Assembly: GCA_000469685.2 (NCBI GenBank)
Contig: LS997566.1
Coordinates: forward strand, 43,228,920 to 43,292,919
Source of the DNA: Haemonchus contortus
Lineage: Eukaryota > Nematoda > Chromadorea > Rhabditida > Trichostrongylidae
Direction of reading: 5' to 3'
DNA: 64,000 bases
Below are positions 31,791 through 44,200 of the stretch, one piece after another (within the stretch, counting starts at the first letter, position 1; each line of letters starts with the position of its first letter). Made by a program: the position numbers and the translations under genes. Under the pieces are notes generated by a model that saw only the letters and a program-made list of their open reading frames with translations, had not been told where the DNA came from and ran no database searches.

Positions 31791-32299
31791 AGCTCTTCTC
31801 GCGCAAGGATATTTCGCAATCTTACTGTTTTTCTTCACCTCGATTTCGCTCCTTCCTTACAATTTCGCAACAGAATTTAAGTCAGTTAGCCCAAAAGGCA
31901 CTATTCGCCGAAGTATCGATTTTTGGATTGAGGTATATCATCAGTGACCCATGAGTTACTTACGAGTTGGTTTCTGCGTGTCTGAGAAGAGTAGAGGAAT
32001 AAACAGCTCCTATACAGGGCACAATAATTTGTTTGAGCACTGATCTCGGGCAACGATTGTACATAACTAGATTCAAGGGATTCACATTACATTTGTTCCT
32101 GCCTTCAAACAGGTCAACACATCAAGTGTTCGTTTTATTCCAATGTTCGGATCGATACGCACCTGACAATCCATTATCGAGAAAGGAAATTTCTATCACA
32201 TCATGATACGCCTCAAATCACTTATCAACATGAAAAGTCTTTCTTCTCACAAATGCTTGCAATGAGAAATCAAACTTTATTGAGAACTCGGTTAAAACA

Positions 32300-33053
32300 T
32301 CATGGTTTTTTGTACAAACAGGCAGCGGAAATGATGTCCTTGCTTCCCTTTTTGTTGATGAAACCGTTGCATCCATAGACGGTCCCCTTGGGAAGACGTT
32401 CGAGCTGAACAAAAACCATCAATAATTTTTAGAAAAAAGAAGGGCCTTCTCACCAGAAAGTGGGTTTGAAGGAGAGCAATCCACCATAAGATCAGACACT
32501 TCAACTCACCGCTTTTTCTTTTTTGTCGAAACGGGGCTCTAGGAATGCAAGCAATTTCTGCTATAGTAAATTTGTATCATCCTCTGCGAAGGATCTGAAA
32601 AATAGGATGTTTCAACAAATGTTTCAACAAACAAATTAGATGTCAAAGCCAAGATACAAGTACGAACTGTCTTCCTTCAACAATCATGACAGCCTTGACT
32701 CTGTTTAGCGACTTCAAGTATTCCAATGCCTTTTTCGCCCACTCATCGCTCCGCTCCTGTGAACCAATAATTAAAAGCAAATCAAGTTGCTCGGCTGAAT
32801 TATTGTTTAGAACTGACCAGATTGTCGCTATAGAGCATGGTTAGAGTCTCTAAAGTATCTTTTGATTCTCTGGTAGAGAGTTCTTCGAGCCTGAGCAATC
32901 GCTTCACTTATAAGTTTGAGTCGATCACACTGAATGCGTTGAAAAAAATTCATGAGAGTGATGGCTAATTATGATTGACATTAGTTCAAATAACCCACCT
33001 TGAGCGGCAACGTTTTGTAGAATGAAAACTAGTACTGAGAAGATTACTAACAT
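32300..33053 (-). pseudogene. family-B pseudogene B5 (right arm)
   Basis: Mirror copy of B4 with start codon at 33,053 (exon 1, 33,053-32,999) and last exon 32,404-32,300. Shares the one-base loss in exon 2 and the TGG-to-TAG stop in exon 4. Extra substitutions are private to this copy, for example WSDE becomes RSDE and MLAIY becomes MLVIF. Confidence 0.8.
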
Positions 33054-34138
33054 TTCGTATACGACAATTTTCCGTCCCCAGCCCTTCAATTTATAGAAAG
33101 AGTGGCGTAGCAGTGATGCTAGCTTTACCTGTGCTTTCACAAAAAATATGATACATTTCCGTAACCACTGTCTAAAAACGTATCATGTAGGGAAAATGCT
33201 CCCGCGTTTACACAGCGTATAAGCAAAAATAATTAGAGGAAACGTTTAACGCTCGTTTGTCGGACGGCCAAAAAAAATATTTCGCTTGTCACAGTTCTCT
33301 ATTTACGTGAGTGCCTCAACTAGTGATGAAATCGTTTGAATTGTAGTATTGATCAGAAAAAAGAAACCAAAATGCGTTCAGTATTCAAAAGTACTACTAT
33401 CCTACAGCGAAGTAATCAGTCAATCAGAATTACTCAAAGATGGAAGACTGCGAATAACGGCCTATCGAAAACTAACCTAAATAATCAGTAACCAAACAGG
33501 CGCTAAGGTATAGAAAAGGCATTGCTTAGGATCTAAATGGAAGAGAAGTTCAAATCAATGAAAGATCTTGCCCCAGGCTACAATTAGGAGCTAACTTTTT
33601 GAGTATCATAAGAAACTCTTCATACACTTTCGCATACTGTTCCTCAGTTTCAAACCATTGCGTCTGACATTTCCAGTGAATATTGCGTTGCACAATACCG
33701 GCAAATACACAACCACTCTGACTTTGGTCTAAAAAGAAAAAAGGAGGATAAGGAAAGAATTGAAATGTTCATACACACACTACTCAGTATTCATATTTCG
33801 AGCTAATTTCGAATAATTACATTATTGTCAGCGGGCCATAATTATCTGTACAAAGAGATGCGGACAAGAAACCACGAAGGCTATGCTTGTTTTCAAATCT
33901 CACTACATTCGGCATCTTTACTACTGTCAGCTTTCTAATCAATGCTGTCTCGACTGTGAGCTATTCTTGGATCAATAGCGGTAATAAGAAAAGACAAATA
34001 CTGTTGCGAGGAATTTTTCAGATGAAGGCTGTAGCGACATTCCAAATGTATTTTCACAAATGCTCAGGAGCAGCCAAAAACACAAACACCATCATCTATA
34101 AATAGGAGCATGGTCGCCAAAAATTTGTCGCTTTTACA

Positions 34139-34880
34139 ATGTTATTCACCCTCGCAGCACTGATTTTCTTCCATGCATGCGTCGTCGTTCAAGGTATAAA
34201 CTGCATATGGATATCAGTCAAAGTTTTACCATGTTTTTGACCACATCCGCTCGGGCCTCTTCGAAGTTATGGATCTATTAACACTTAAGGTTTGAAGAAC
34301 CCTCTACCCGTTGAGTCAAAAGATACCTTCGAGACTCTCAACTCTCTCTACAGCGACAATCTGGTCAGTTCTAAACGATAATTCAGCCGAGCAACTTGGT
34401 TTGCTTTTAATTATTGGTTCACAGGAGTGGAGCGATGAGTGGGCGAAAAAGGCATTGGAATATTTAAAGTCGAAAAACAGTGTGAAGGCTGACTTGGTTA
34501 TAAAAGGAAAAAAGTTCGTTCCGGGATTTTGGCAACGACATTTTCAACGTCTAATATATTTGTTGGAACCTACTATTATTTCAGGTCCTTCCCAGTGGAT
34601 GATACGCAGTTACTATGGCAGAAGGTGCTTGCATTCCTAGAGCCCCGTTTCGACAAAAAAGAAAAAGCGGTGAGTCGAAGTGTCTTATGGTCTTATGGTG
34701 GATTGCTCTCCTTTGAGTCCACTTTCCTGTGACAAGGTCCTTCTTTTCTAAAAATCATCAATGGTTCTCGTTAAGCTCAAACGTCTTCCCGCGGGGACCG
34801 TCTATGGATGCAACGGTTTCATCAACAAAAAGGGAAACAAGGACATCATTTCCGCTGCCTGTTTGTACAAAAAACCTTGA
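34139..34880 (+). CDS. secreted single-domain family-B protein B6
   Basis: 135 aa from exons 34,139-34,193, 34,290-34,363, 34,425-34,513, 34,585-34,669 and 34,776-34,880 (55/74/89/85/105 nt), all in one frame. Signal peptide MLFTLAALIFFHACVVVQG, then a helix-rich Lys/Glu-rich domain with conserved Trp (WSDEWAKK; LLWQK), the PRFDKKEK block and the C-terminal YGCNGF...AACLYKKP. The start chosen is the first ATG that continues into the signal peptide; an ATG at 34,110 is out of frame. TATAAATAG at 34,097-34,105. Right-arm twin of B3. Function unknown; a secreted effector or adhesin-type role is only conjecture. Confidence 0.8.
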
Positions 34881-35149
34881 TACAGCCATGTTTTATCCAA
34901 GTTCTCAATAAAGTTCAATTTCTCAGTGCAAGTATGTGGGAGAAGAGAAACTTTCCATGTTGACAAGTCAGATGGGGGTGTCTCATGAGGTTAGAGAGAT
35001 TTTCTCTCTCGTCGATGGTTTGTGAAGTGTGCATCAATCCGAATCCGAATAAGGAATAAAACGAATATTTGACGTTGTTACCGTTTGTCGGCAATCTGTC
35101 CTTCTAATGGAGTAACGGCTCCGCGCCCTCCCGCGAGGCACTCCTAATT

Positions 35150-36193
35150 GTGATAAAGGTAGTCTTATGAACTCTCGCGCTAATATTAAGGTACATGCGG
35201 AGAAAGGAGAACTTCTTGGCGGGAGAAGGAATATTAGCCGCTCCGGTGATAGTTATGCCACTGACAATACGAATTTTGAGTATGATGACGTCTGGCTCCC
35301 TTAACACTTAACGACAATGTTTCAAGAATACATTCCTTCATGTTCAGATTAAATTTTCTGGAGTCACGCCTAGTGCCTTCATTTGCTACGAGCAGATGTT
35401 TTCAGAAAAATATAAGGAGCAGGACCAAATTAATCGGATAGTGCCTCCAAGATTTGCTACTGTTTGCTAATTTTCAATAAAAACCTCCTGGGAGTTCAGA
35501 ATGCGAACTACATCAGCGGCTGTTTGCCAATATTAGCCGCCATGCTCGTGTTTGGATATTGCATGGGCAATGTCAAACTAGAAACCACATTTTGCTTGAG
35601 TAGAACCAAGTTTCCTCTCTAAGGACATGCTCTGGTAATGCTGCTAAAACCGCAAGATTATACATAGACATAGATAGATACAGACGAATTTCGAAGATAC
35701 CATTCTCGACAAACTTAGTCCTGCGCAACAGGAAAATGTGAGCTCACGAAGCCACACCACCAATTGCAGAAGGAACCAGGGGTCAGAATCTACGTTAGAA
35801 TGTGCGTTGTCAAGGGATTAACAATTAGCACATCGGCTACGATTTCTTAACCTTTCTGAACTCTTTTCCTTGAACCTTCATATTAGCGTGAGCATTTCAT
35901 CACATAGCTACTATCACAGTCGCAAAAGTTTTCCGAAGGGATGCAGAGAGAACCGACACGCCAACGAGACGACTGAAGGCAATGAGGAAACAAGACAACA
36001 CACCAGGCTCCCATTCCTTATGATAGAAGGATTGAGATTGAATCAGCAAAACCCACAACGAGAAGAACCCTCTATGAGCTCATGAGACATTCCCGAATGA
36101 TCCATTAAGGAGAAAAGTCACGCTCCTTATCGATGCCATTTTACACATTTGTAGTGTCGTTTTTTATTGAAAATTAACAAGGATTCAATATGA
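35150..36193. other. intergenic stretch, no gene seen
   Basis: Begins at the outer end of the right arm. ORFs of up to 72 codons lack recognisable features. The 3' end of B7 lies at 36,194. Confidence 0.45.
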
Positions 36194-36928
36194 CTAAGGC
36201 TTTTTGTAGAGACAGGCAGCGGAAATGAAGTCCTCGTTCCCTTTTCTGTTGACAACACCGTTGCATCCGTAGACCGTGCCCGCAGGAAGGCGTTTGATCT
36301 TAACAGATTCTATTCGAGATTTTCCGGTGAAAAAGAAAGATCACACAGATAGTGGATTTGTTGGAAAATGATTCCGATCAGGTTGAAAAGCCTTCAACTC
36401 ACTGCTTTTTCTTTTTTGTCGATGAGTGGTTTAAGGATTTCGAGCAATTCTTTCCTTAGTAACTCCGTACTATTTTGCGAAAAGGATCTGAAGGAAGGTA
36501 TATTCTGATACATTTAAGAAAAGCTAAAAATATTGCTGTCGAAAAGCAAGTACGGACCGATTTCCTTTGATAACCATGTCAGCGTTTACACTGTTCGGTG
36601 ACTTCAAATATTCCAGCGCCTTTGCTGCCCATTCATCGCTCCATTTCTGTAGCCGGATAGTTGCCAGTGAAGTTTACTACCAGCTGGATAGTTTGATAAA
36701 ACATACCAATCTGTCGCTGTAGAGCGAGATAAGAGTCTTGAAAGTATCTTTCGATTCTTTGGGTAGTGGGTTTCCTGAGCCTCGAATATAAGCAAGTCAA
36801 AACTTCGAGCTGTCGTGGTGAAAGTGGGGAGGTTGTTTACCTTGGGCTGCAATATAGTATAATTGGAAGAAAACGAGCGCTGCCATATATATGTGGAAGA
36901 AAATAAGCACTATGAAGTAACATAACAT
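36194..36928 (-). CDS. secreted family-B protein B7 with long signal exon
   Basis: 146 aa from minus-strand exons 36,928-36,841 (88 nt), 36,780-36,707 (74), 36,646-36,558 (89), 36,487-36,403 (85) and 36,298-36,194 (105). The first exon is 33 nt longer than in other copies and reads MLCYFIVLIFFHIYMAALVF; the ATT/GTT-TTC-TTC-CA segment appears twice, which suggests a short internal duplication of the signal exon. The body has KWSDEWAAKALEYLKSP, ELLRKELLEILKPLIDKKEK (Arg in place of the usual Trp of LLW) and YGCNGVVN...AACLYKKP. TATTTATAG-like box (36,962-36,970). No lesions seen. Confidence 0.78.
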
Positions 36929-36939
36929 TTTGAAGGCCA

Positions 36940-37984
36940 CAATTGTTCCTCAACGAATTTCCTATTTATAGGTCATGGTCAATTATTTTAGCTGCTCCAG
37001 AGCAGTTGTGAAAATACATATATAGAGAATGTTGTCATAACGATTACTAAAAAAACAAAAACACATTATAAAAGTATTCGCTCTTCATCGTCCTCTTTCC
37101 ACTCTTATCGACATTGATCCGCATGTCGTCCATCATAATTCAAAAATACTACAGCAATAAGAAAGCGAAGGCATAACTTTGAGATGAGCAAAATTCGTGG
37201 TAACTATCGCTCTTTTTGATGAAAATACAAAAAGGCAGCTAATGATTACAATATTTTTTGTGCAGTGCGAGGTTGTTAGGTGGAACATTTATTAATCAAA
37301 GGCCTAACCTTTCGACGATATCGTCTTCTTCAGAGGCCAAGGTTATCGTCTTCTTCAGAGGCCAAGGTTCCACCGCTCAAGAGGATATAAAACCGCTCCG
37401 CTGTCGCCACAAGCGACTGTCAGTAGCGAATCTGTTGTCTCGTGTAAAAAAGGATTGTCACAAACAGCTTGCAAGAGAAATTCAGAAAGGTGTATCCATG
37501 TACAACTTCTTTTCTTTTTCATTCTGTTGAGATCGGATTTGGAGCATAAGCCTTCGTGTGATCAGAACAAATACGCATGTAAAGCCTTGGATATCTTGGC
37601 GGATATCGAATGCACGATATGTCCTGGAGATTTTTCTGCAGCACTCAATAACGTCCTATTACAGTCCGTGGTCGTACGAGAACTCTTTCGACTCACGTGC
37701 TCCTATGGTAGAGTCAACTCTTCAACTTTTTTATGAGTTCCTTGTCTCCTGAGGCCTCAATAAACGACAGCACAATCCCAAAATATTGTACTATCTCCAC
37801 TATGCTAGCCATGCACGTCAGATAGGATTTGCGGCCGAATAGACGTCTCCCTTTCAACGGCTTTCAGCTGAACATGACTTCCCTTGTCATTCAGTTCTGG
37901 TACATCACCTTTCACTGGGATTCACAATAGTCAGTCTGTTTCCTTGTAGAGTCATCTTATGTCTGAAGGATAGAGGATGAAGTG
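36940..37984. other. intergenic stretch, no gene seen
   Basis: Contains a tandem duplication of about 27 bp ('cgtcttcttcagaggccaaggtt', twice near 37,320-37,370). No recognised gene. Confidence 0.45.
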
Positions 37985-38090
37985 TTGGGGCATTAAACAA
38001 TCCCATCTGAGGGATGTACCCCTGCATTCAAGTTCCGATTAGAATTGTAGTGGCGTACTGAATGCGTATATGACCTATCCAATGACCGGC
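37985..38090 (-). repeat. SINE tail fragment
   Basis: 'gggatgtacccctgcattc...agaattgtagtggcgtactgaatgcgtat' matches the tail of the SINE copies at 5900-5983, 19,150-19,220 and 38,225-38,300. Confidence 0.5.
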
Positions 38091-38160
38091 AATAAGCATA
38101 CAAGAGAGCGTCGCAGCTCATAGGTCTACAACTGAACAAAGAAATCCTTCAAATGAACCT

Positions 38161-38398
38161 GATGTAATCAGCCTCAGAAAAATTAGAAAGTAAAAGTGGG
38201 TAAAGTTTTTGGCGCTGAGCAATTCCGTCGGAGGGATGCGCCACCCGTACCCCACTCCTGTTCAGAGTTGTAGTGGCGTACTGAATGCAAATGCAATGCA
38301 ATGACTCGCAGTGGTTTAAACGGGTCTCGATCGGGGACTCGAACCCGCGACCGTTTGTGTAATATAGTGCGCCACTTGCCACTAGACCACCTCCGCGC
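38161..38398 (-). repeat. tRNA-derived SINE
   Basis: On the minus strand the head (about 38,398-38,325) reads GCGGAGGTGGTCTAGTGG (A-box-like), then CGCGGGTTCGAGTCCCCG (near-perfect B box), as in a tRNA gene, but the acceptor arms do not pair and a SINE body follows. The body ends in the tail shared with the other copies. It is therefore not called a tRNA gene. Confidence 0.6.
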
Positions 38399-38399
38399 A

Positions 38400-39424
38400 A
38401 TTTAATTTTATATTGGTTACAATAATAATCGATAGGTTTGAATCCTATTTAACAAAAAAAAAAAGCTCCTACTTGTTTTGAACCCTGATTATGAAGCACA
38501 ACTAAGTAAGAGGAGCGATTTTGAAGGGATCCTTTGATTGAGCAGACGTTTTGGCACTATTTATGAGTGTCATCACTGGTTTCAGTTCTGCTTCTTTCGG
38601 AGCTTTTGGAAAAAAGGGTCTTGGTGCTGCTGCAAGTCATAGCTCATTCCATTCCATTCATTCTTTCAATCATTTAGGTTTTCTTCCCCCTTTATTTGAG
38701 AGGAAGAAACCTGCTGAATAGATAACAGATCGTTCTGGAAAACAGTTCGATAGATCGTGAGAACTCCCTGCTCCACCCTTCCTTCCCCTGGAATCACCTG
38801 GGGAGGTGTATAGCTGTGAGAGAGAATCAATCTTTAGACGGAAATTGAGTCGTACTGAAGGAACCTTTTTTCTTGTACGGTGCTGCACATCATCCGCCGT
38901 TTTATTACATGCAGGACCTACTTGTAGTGTTTCTACAATCCTCTCTTATCGGCGTGGTCCAAGCATCAGATTCCACCTGAAAATTAGAGCCTCCCTCTAG
39001 ACATACTAGGCGCAATTGGCTCACACCTATTCGGGTTGTGCGGAAAGTATTATATTTGGCGAAAACCTCATAACAGTCCAGATATCTCTCGGGGTTATAT
39101 GGAATCCACAAGAATACTATAAACAGGCACTCCTTTTGTACGCATAACAAATCAGGAGATTTTATGGTGTCGTTGTCGGTTGATCAGATCGAGTTCCGTC
39201 TTCGACCTTTTTGTTTCAGGTACTAAAAGTTTGGAGGTTGCGCAGAAACGCTTGGGAAAGGTTTCAAGGTCAAATGCTGAACCCAAGTTACAATGGGTTT
39301 AAGCAGCGTAATGACCGGATCCGAAACCATAAAGAAGTGTATGTTCAATACCAGGCAGCCACGCACGCTGTTGCTGCGCTAGGGGCTCTAGCCATGAGGG
39401 ACGGAGCCACATGAGCTGATTTTC
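38400..39424. other. intergenic stretch, no gene seen
   Basis: ORFs of 64-83 codons without features. 'attcgggttgtgcggaaagtatta' near 39,030 resembles a mariner terminus but no second end was found. Confidence 0.4.
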
Positions 39425-39725
39425 ATAGTAGACCTTTATCGGATTCATGAGTTTCTGCTCAAACCCCGCCTCCTGTGGGCGGAGTCTGGTCCTGCCACCC
39501 ACCATAAGTGTTCCCATTCTGTCGCTTGTACTCCTACCAAGGTTGAACTTTACAGGTCAACGGGACAGGAGTTATGATTTCCCCAAATGTTTTCATAAAG
39601 CATTGCATTTTTGGAGAACGCCCCGCCCATCGGGGTGGATCTCCCCTGTTCGATCTAACTTACCAATGCACATCTCTAGCCACCTTTGAACCCCAGTTTT
39701 GAAGCCGTCTCGTGATTGAATTTGA
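39425..39725 (-). repeat. satellite-like repeat, inverted relative to 120-660
   Basis: On the minus strand it contains 'cataactcctgtcccgttgac', 'gggaacacttatggtgggtgg' and 'actccgcccacaggaggcgggg'. These are the blocks of the tandem repeat at the left end of the window in the same order. Confidence 0.65.
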
Positions 39726-39885
39726 AATCATGGTCCTCAGTACAGCTCAATTCGATGAACGCCACGCCCAATTTAGGCGATGCTCCGCCAAGCTGATGTG
39801 TTCCTTATACTTCTCGGTACATGGCCCACCCATCCCACGCTTGACCCGGTTTCTCCAGGCAGATCTAAAGGAGCTATGGAATTCC

Positions 39886-40669
<784 letters not shown>

Positions 40670-41251
40670 ATGCGCTTCATAGCGAGTAGGATGGGTAGAG
40701 ATTGCGGTCATTGCATTTTCAAATAACAAGATGTATCCCGATATGTCATGCGTGCACGTGTGGGTAGTATATCTGCATATAAACAATATGGAAGCTTCCA
40801 GAAGATACTGGGAGAAATCTGGACCACTGCGAACTTTTCGGCAGATACTTTACCTTTCACCCTAGGGGGAAGGTGAATGAGTGACGGGCGCACTGAAAAA
40901 GGGTAACCTTTCCCAATCGAACTTCTAATCAATACCAAACAATTTCAGCCATGAATCCTGCCATTTTTTACCCTTTTATTATATTCATGGGGGAAGGGAC
41001 AGGACTAGGGACGAGTAGACTTTTAACTGAAGGTCCGCCAAATACGTGAATTGTGCATTTGTGCGTGAGTCGAGCTCTTTGAAAGCAATTCTTCGACAGC
41101 CGTTCATTTTTGAACAACGTCGCTTTCAGTTTTGTCAGCAATGTTCGTTTCTTCCTTTTCGCCCACCTCCCGATATATTTCAGACTTAATTAACTACAGA
41201 ATCTATGTGTTATCAAAGTCTCCTTCAGATTTGCTCACCGTTTTCGCTGCG
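40670..41251. other. upstream region of CTP synthase
   Basis: No separate gene. GCTTTCAG at about 41,122-41,129 and ATTTCAG at about 41,178-41,184 are possible splice or SL trans-splice acceptors for the CTP synthase mRNA. An in-frame ATG at 41,141 gives an alternative longer start. Confidence 0.45.
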
Positions 41252-44200
41252 ATGGTGGTCGAAAACGGATTACCAAATGGTCTACCAGATGAGCCTAAAG
41301 AAACACCCATGAAATACGTTTTAGTCACAGGTGGAGTGATCAGCGGAGTTGGCAAAGGCATTATATCGTCAAGCATCGGTGTACTTCTGAAGAATAATGG
41401 ATACAAGGTATGCCTTTAGAACGTATATTCTCTTAAAATATTGAATTACACACTGGCATTAACCTGCAGTTAGATATCATTTAATTTTGAATTATTTCAA
41501 GGTATCAGCTATCAAAATCGATCCCTACCTCAATATTGACGCTGGCACATTCTCACCTTACGAGCACGGTAATTTCTGGGTTATTTTTCAAAGTTATGGT
41601 ATCGACTTCAATAAACTTTGCTGGTTCAGGTGAGGTGTTCGTTCTCGATGATGGTGGCGAGGTTGATCTTGACTTGGGCAATTATGAACGCTTTTTGAAC
41701 GTTCGTTTAACCAGAGACAACAACATAACCACTGGAAAAATGTTCCAACACGTACGTTTCCTTTCAAATTTTATGTTTGAGCTAAAATTAGATAGGTCAT
41801 CATATGGTTCTGGTTCGTCCCGTCTTATTTCTCAATAAATCACCTACATCCTTTGCCATATTTGCGGTAGGACCTTCACTAGGTTCCCAATGGGCTGTTA
41901 GTGCAGTCGAGGGTGCACTTTTAGGGTGACAATGTTTGGAAAAGGATTTGTGATGGATGTTGGTTGGGCATCTCGCGTCAGTTGAAAGTTCTTTTGGTCT
42001 CATTAAAAATGTATGGATAAATACTGAAATCTCGCAAGGAAGCTCTCTATTTAGAATCTGACGGAATCGCAATTTTGCGGATGCATTCAGGACGTTATTT
42101 CAAACAAGTGTGTTGAACGAACTCAACAACTGCATATGCATATTGAAGCCAATCAATATTTTGAGGGCAATCTTACTCAAATCCTCGAAAAGGATGGAAA
42201 AATATTTTATACTAGCGAGCGCATTGATCCCTTGTTCCGGTCCATTCTGGTGCGCCGTGGCACCATTCTCTTCTGGCCTTGAAAGTTTGCCATGATGACT
42301 GGTATGAAGGCGTTACATCCCTTCTACGCTAGAGCCATAAACCACAATAGGAAAGAAGTTCGAGAAGCGGAGTCCAACGATGAATTTTTGGATGTTGCTG
42401 ATAACTTCAGTTTTTATCCTTGAACACTTCCTGCTTTTGCAGCGCTTGCACATGCATTCTGTCCAAACAGCAGCATATATTATTTCAATGTCTGCCTTCT
42501 TCTTCTGAGTGAATCTCTGCCTTACAGGTCACAGAGCGTGAGCGTCGAGGTGATTACTGCGGTAAAACGGTGCAAATGATTCCGCATTTCACTGATGCAA
42601 TCATCCAATGGGTTGAAAGAGTGGCCAGAATACCAGTAGATGGTACATTGGAGCGACCAGATGTTTGCATTATAGAGGTGAGAGGCACTGCCTTTATTTA
42701 CTTTTTATGCTGCAATCTGGATTCAATGAATATGTAGCTTGGAAGTTTTGCGATTTAGGTTTTATAGCTTTGAATTAGTTTTAGCTGAGGAACATGCTCT
42801 GAAGTGCTGGCCAATCAAAGCGGCAGTATCTGTCACTGTGATATGATTCTTTTTTTCAGCTAGGAGGAACTATAGGTGACATCGAAGGGATGTCCTACCT
42901 CGCGGCATTTGAGCGTTTCCAGAGACCAGCCTTAAGGGTAAGTATAAGTACATCTTTCAACGATATGGCCTTATAATTCTCCAATTTACGCTTCGAATAT
43001 AAAGCATTGATAGGATCACCTTATGAATGTTCACGTGTCTCTTGTGATGCATCCCGACGCGACTGGTGAACCGAAAACTAAACCTATGCAGAATTCGGTG
43101 AGATAATCTAATCCTTCAAAACATGTCCCTCAAACACTTCGGTATATGTAGGTACGACATCTGCGTGCTGCTGGGCTAGTGCCGGATCTTCTGATTTGTC
43201 GCTCCAGTGAGCCATTACAAGAACATCTACGAGAGAAGATTGCGGCGTTTGGACTTGTGGATTTGGAACAGGTGAGCTATTCATTGTTGGTTTATGATTT
43301 CCATTTGATTTGATAAAAGTGAGAACTGCAAGTATGAACTACCAGCGGTATTGGCTTCTCAGAGTTCATATCTGCTTGTAATTCTTAAGATTTGAGAGAC
43401 CTAATGGAGAGGGAGCGAGCCTATCGTTGCATGTTTCGCCCTATAGTGGGGCGCTGTCGATGGATGAATTCTGCACTTTGAAGCTAATCTAGTTATAGAG
43501 GATTTATTGTAAATGGCATCCTTCCCTTTGAAATGTCGACTGCTGTGCGTAGTGTGTTTTCATTCACCAGGAAATTCGATCGGAAAGAAGAGTTACCGTG
43601 GCGAAGTTCTCGCTGCACTAACATTTTATATTGAAATTATTATCTTTATGTCAAATCAATAACACAGCTTTGAAAAACTGCTAAGAAACGCTGTTCAGTG
43701 AAACATAGTCAAGTGTTGATTAACTAGTGAGGGACCTGTCAATGAGCGAATTTGGGAAACTTCGTTTTTAGTTCATCGGTTGACAGACGGACTCTACGGT
43801 AAGTCCACATCACGGTAATGTCAGCACAATCGGCACATTTGACCTCTAGCTTATCTATAAGGGAAGTTGTTGCCATAGTATGTTAGATTGTGCAAGGCAA
43901 AACATCCTAACCCTTGTGTTAATTCGACTAGCATAACTGGAAAATGAAAATTTACGAATCATGATATATGAAGCGGTACTCATCCGCGCGTTAGTGGCTT
44001 TTTATTCTGGATAGTTCCAGGTCATTGGGGTTCACGATGTGTCCAATATATACAAAGTGCCGCTGTTGCTACAAGAACAGCACGTGTTGGATGCGATTAT
44101 TCACCGTCTACATTTGAAACCAATTAGCGAGGAGGTGAGACGCGGCTTAAAGTTCAACATGTGTCACTGGACTCATCTCAGTGAACTGTGAGTCTGCTGC

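Larger units (their letters stand above)
30312..35147 (-). repeat. right arm of the giant inverted repeat (about 4.84 kb)
   Basis: Reverse-complement twin of 25,016-29,853. The flanks outside the two arms are unrelated. Contains, in mirror order, family C pieces, the B5 pseudogene and the intact B6 gene. Confidence 0.9.

Noticed and set aside
38325..38398. Possible tRNA gene (minus strand) with good B box
   Set aside because: The acceptor and anticodon arms do not pair properly and a SINE body follows, so it is a tRNA-derived SINE head.
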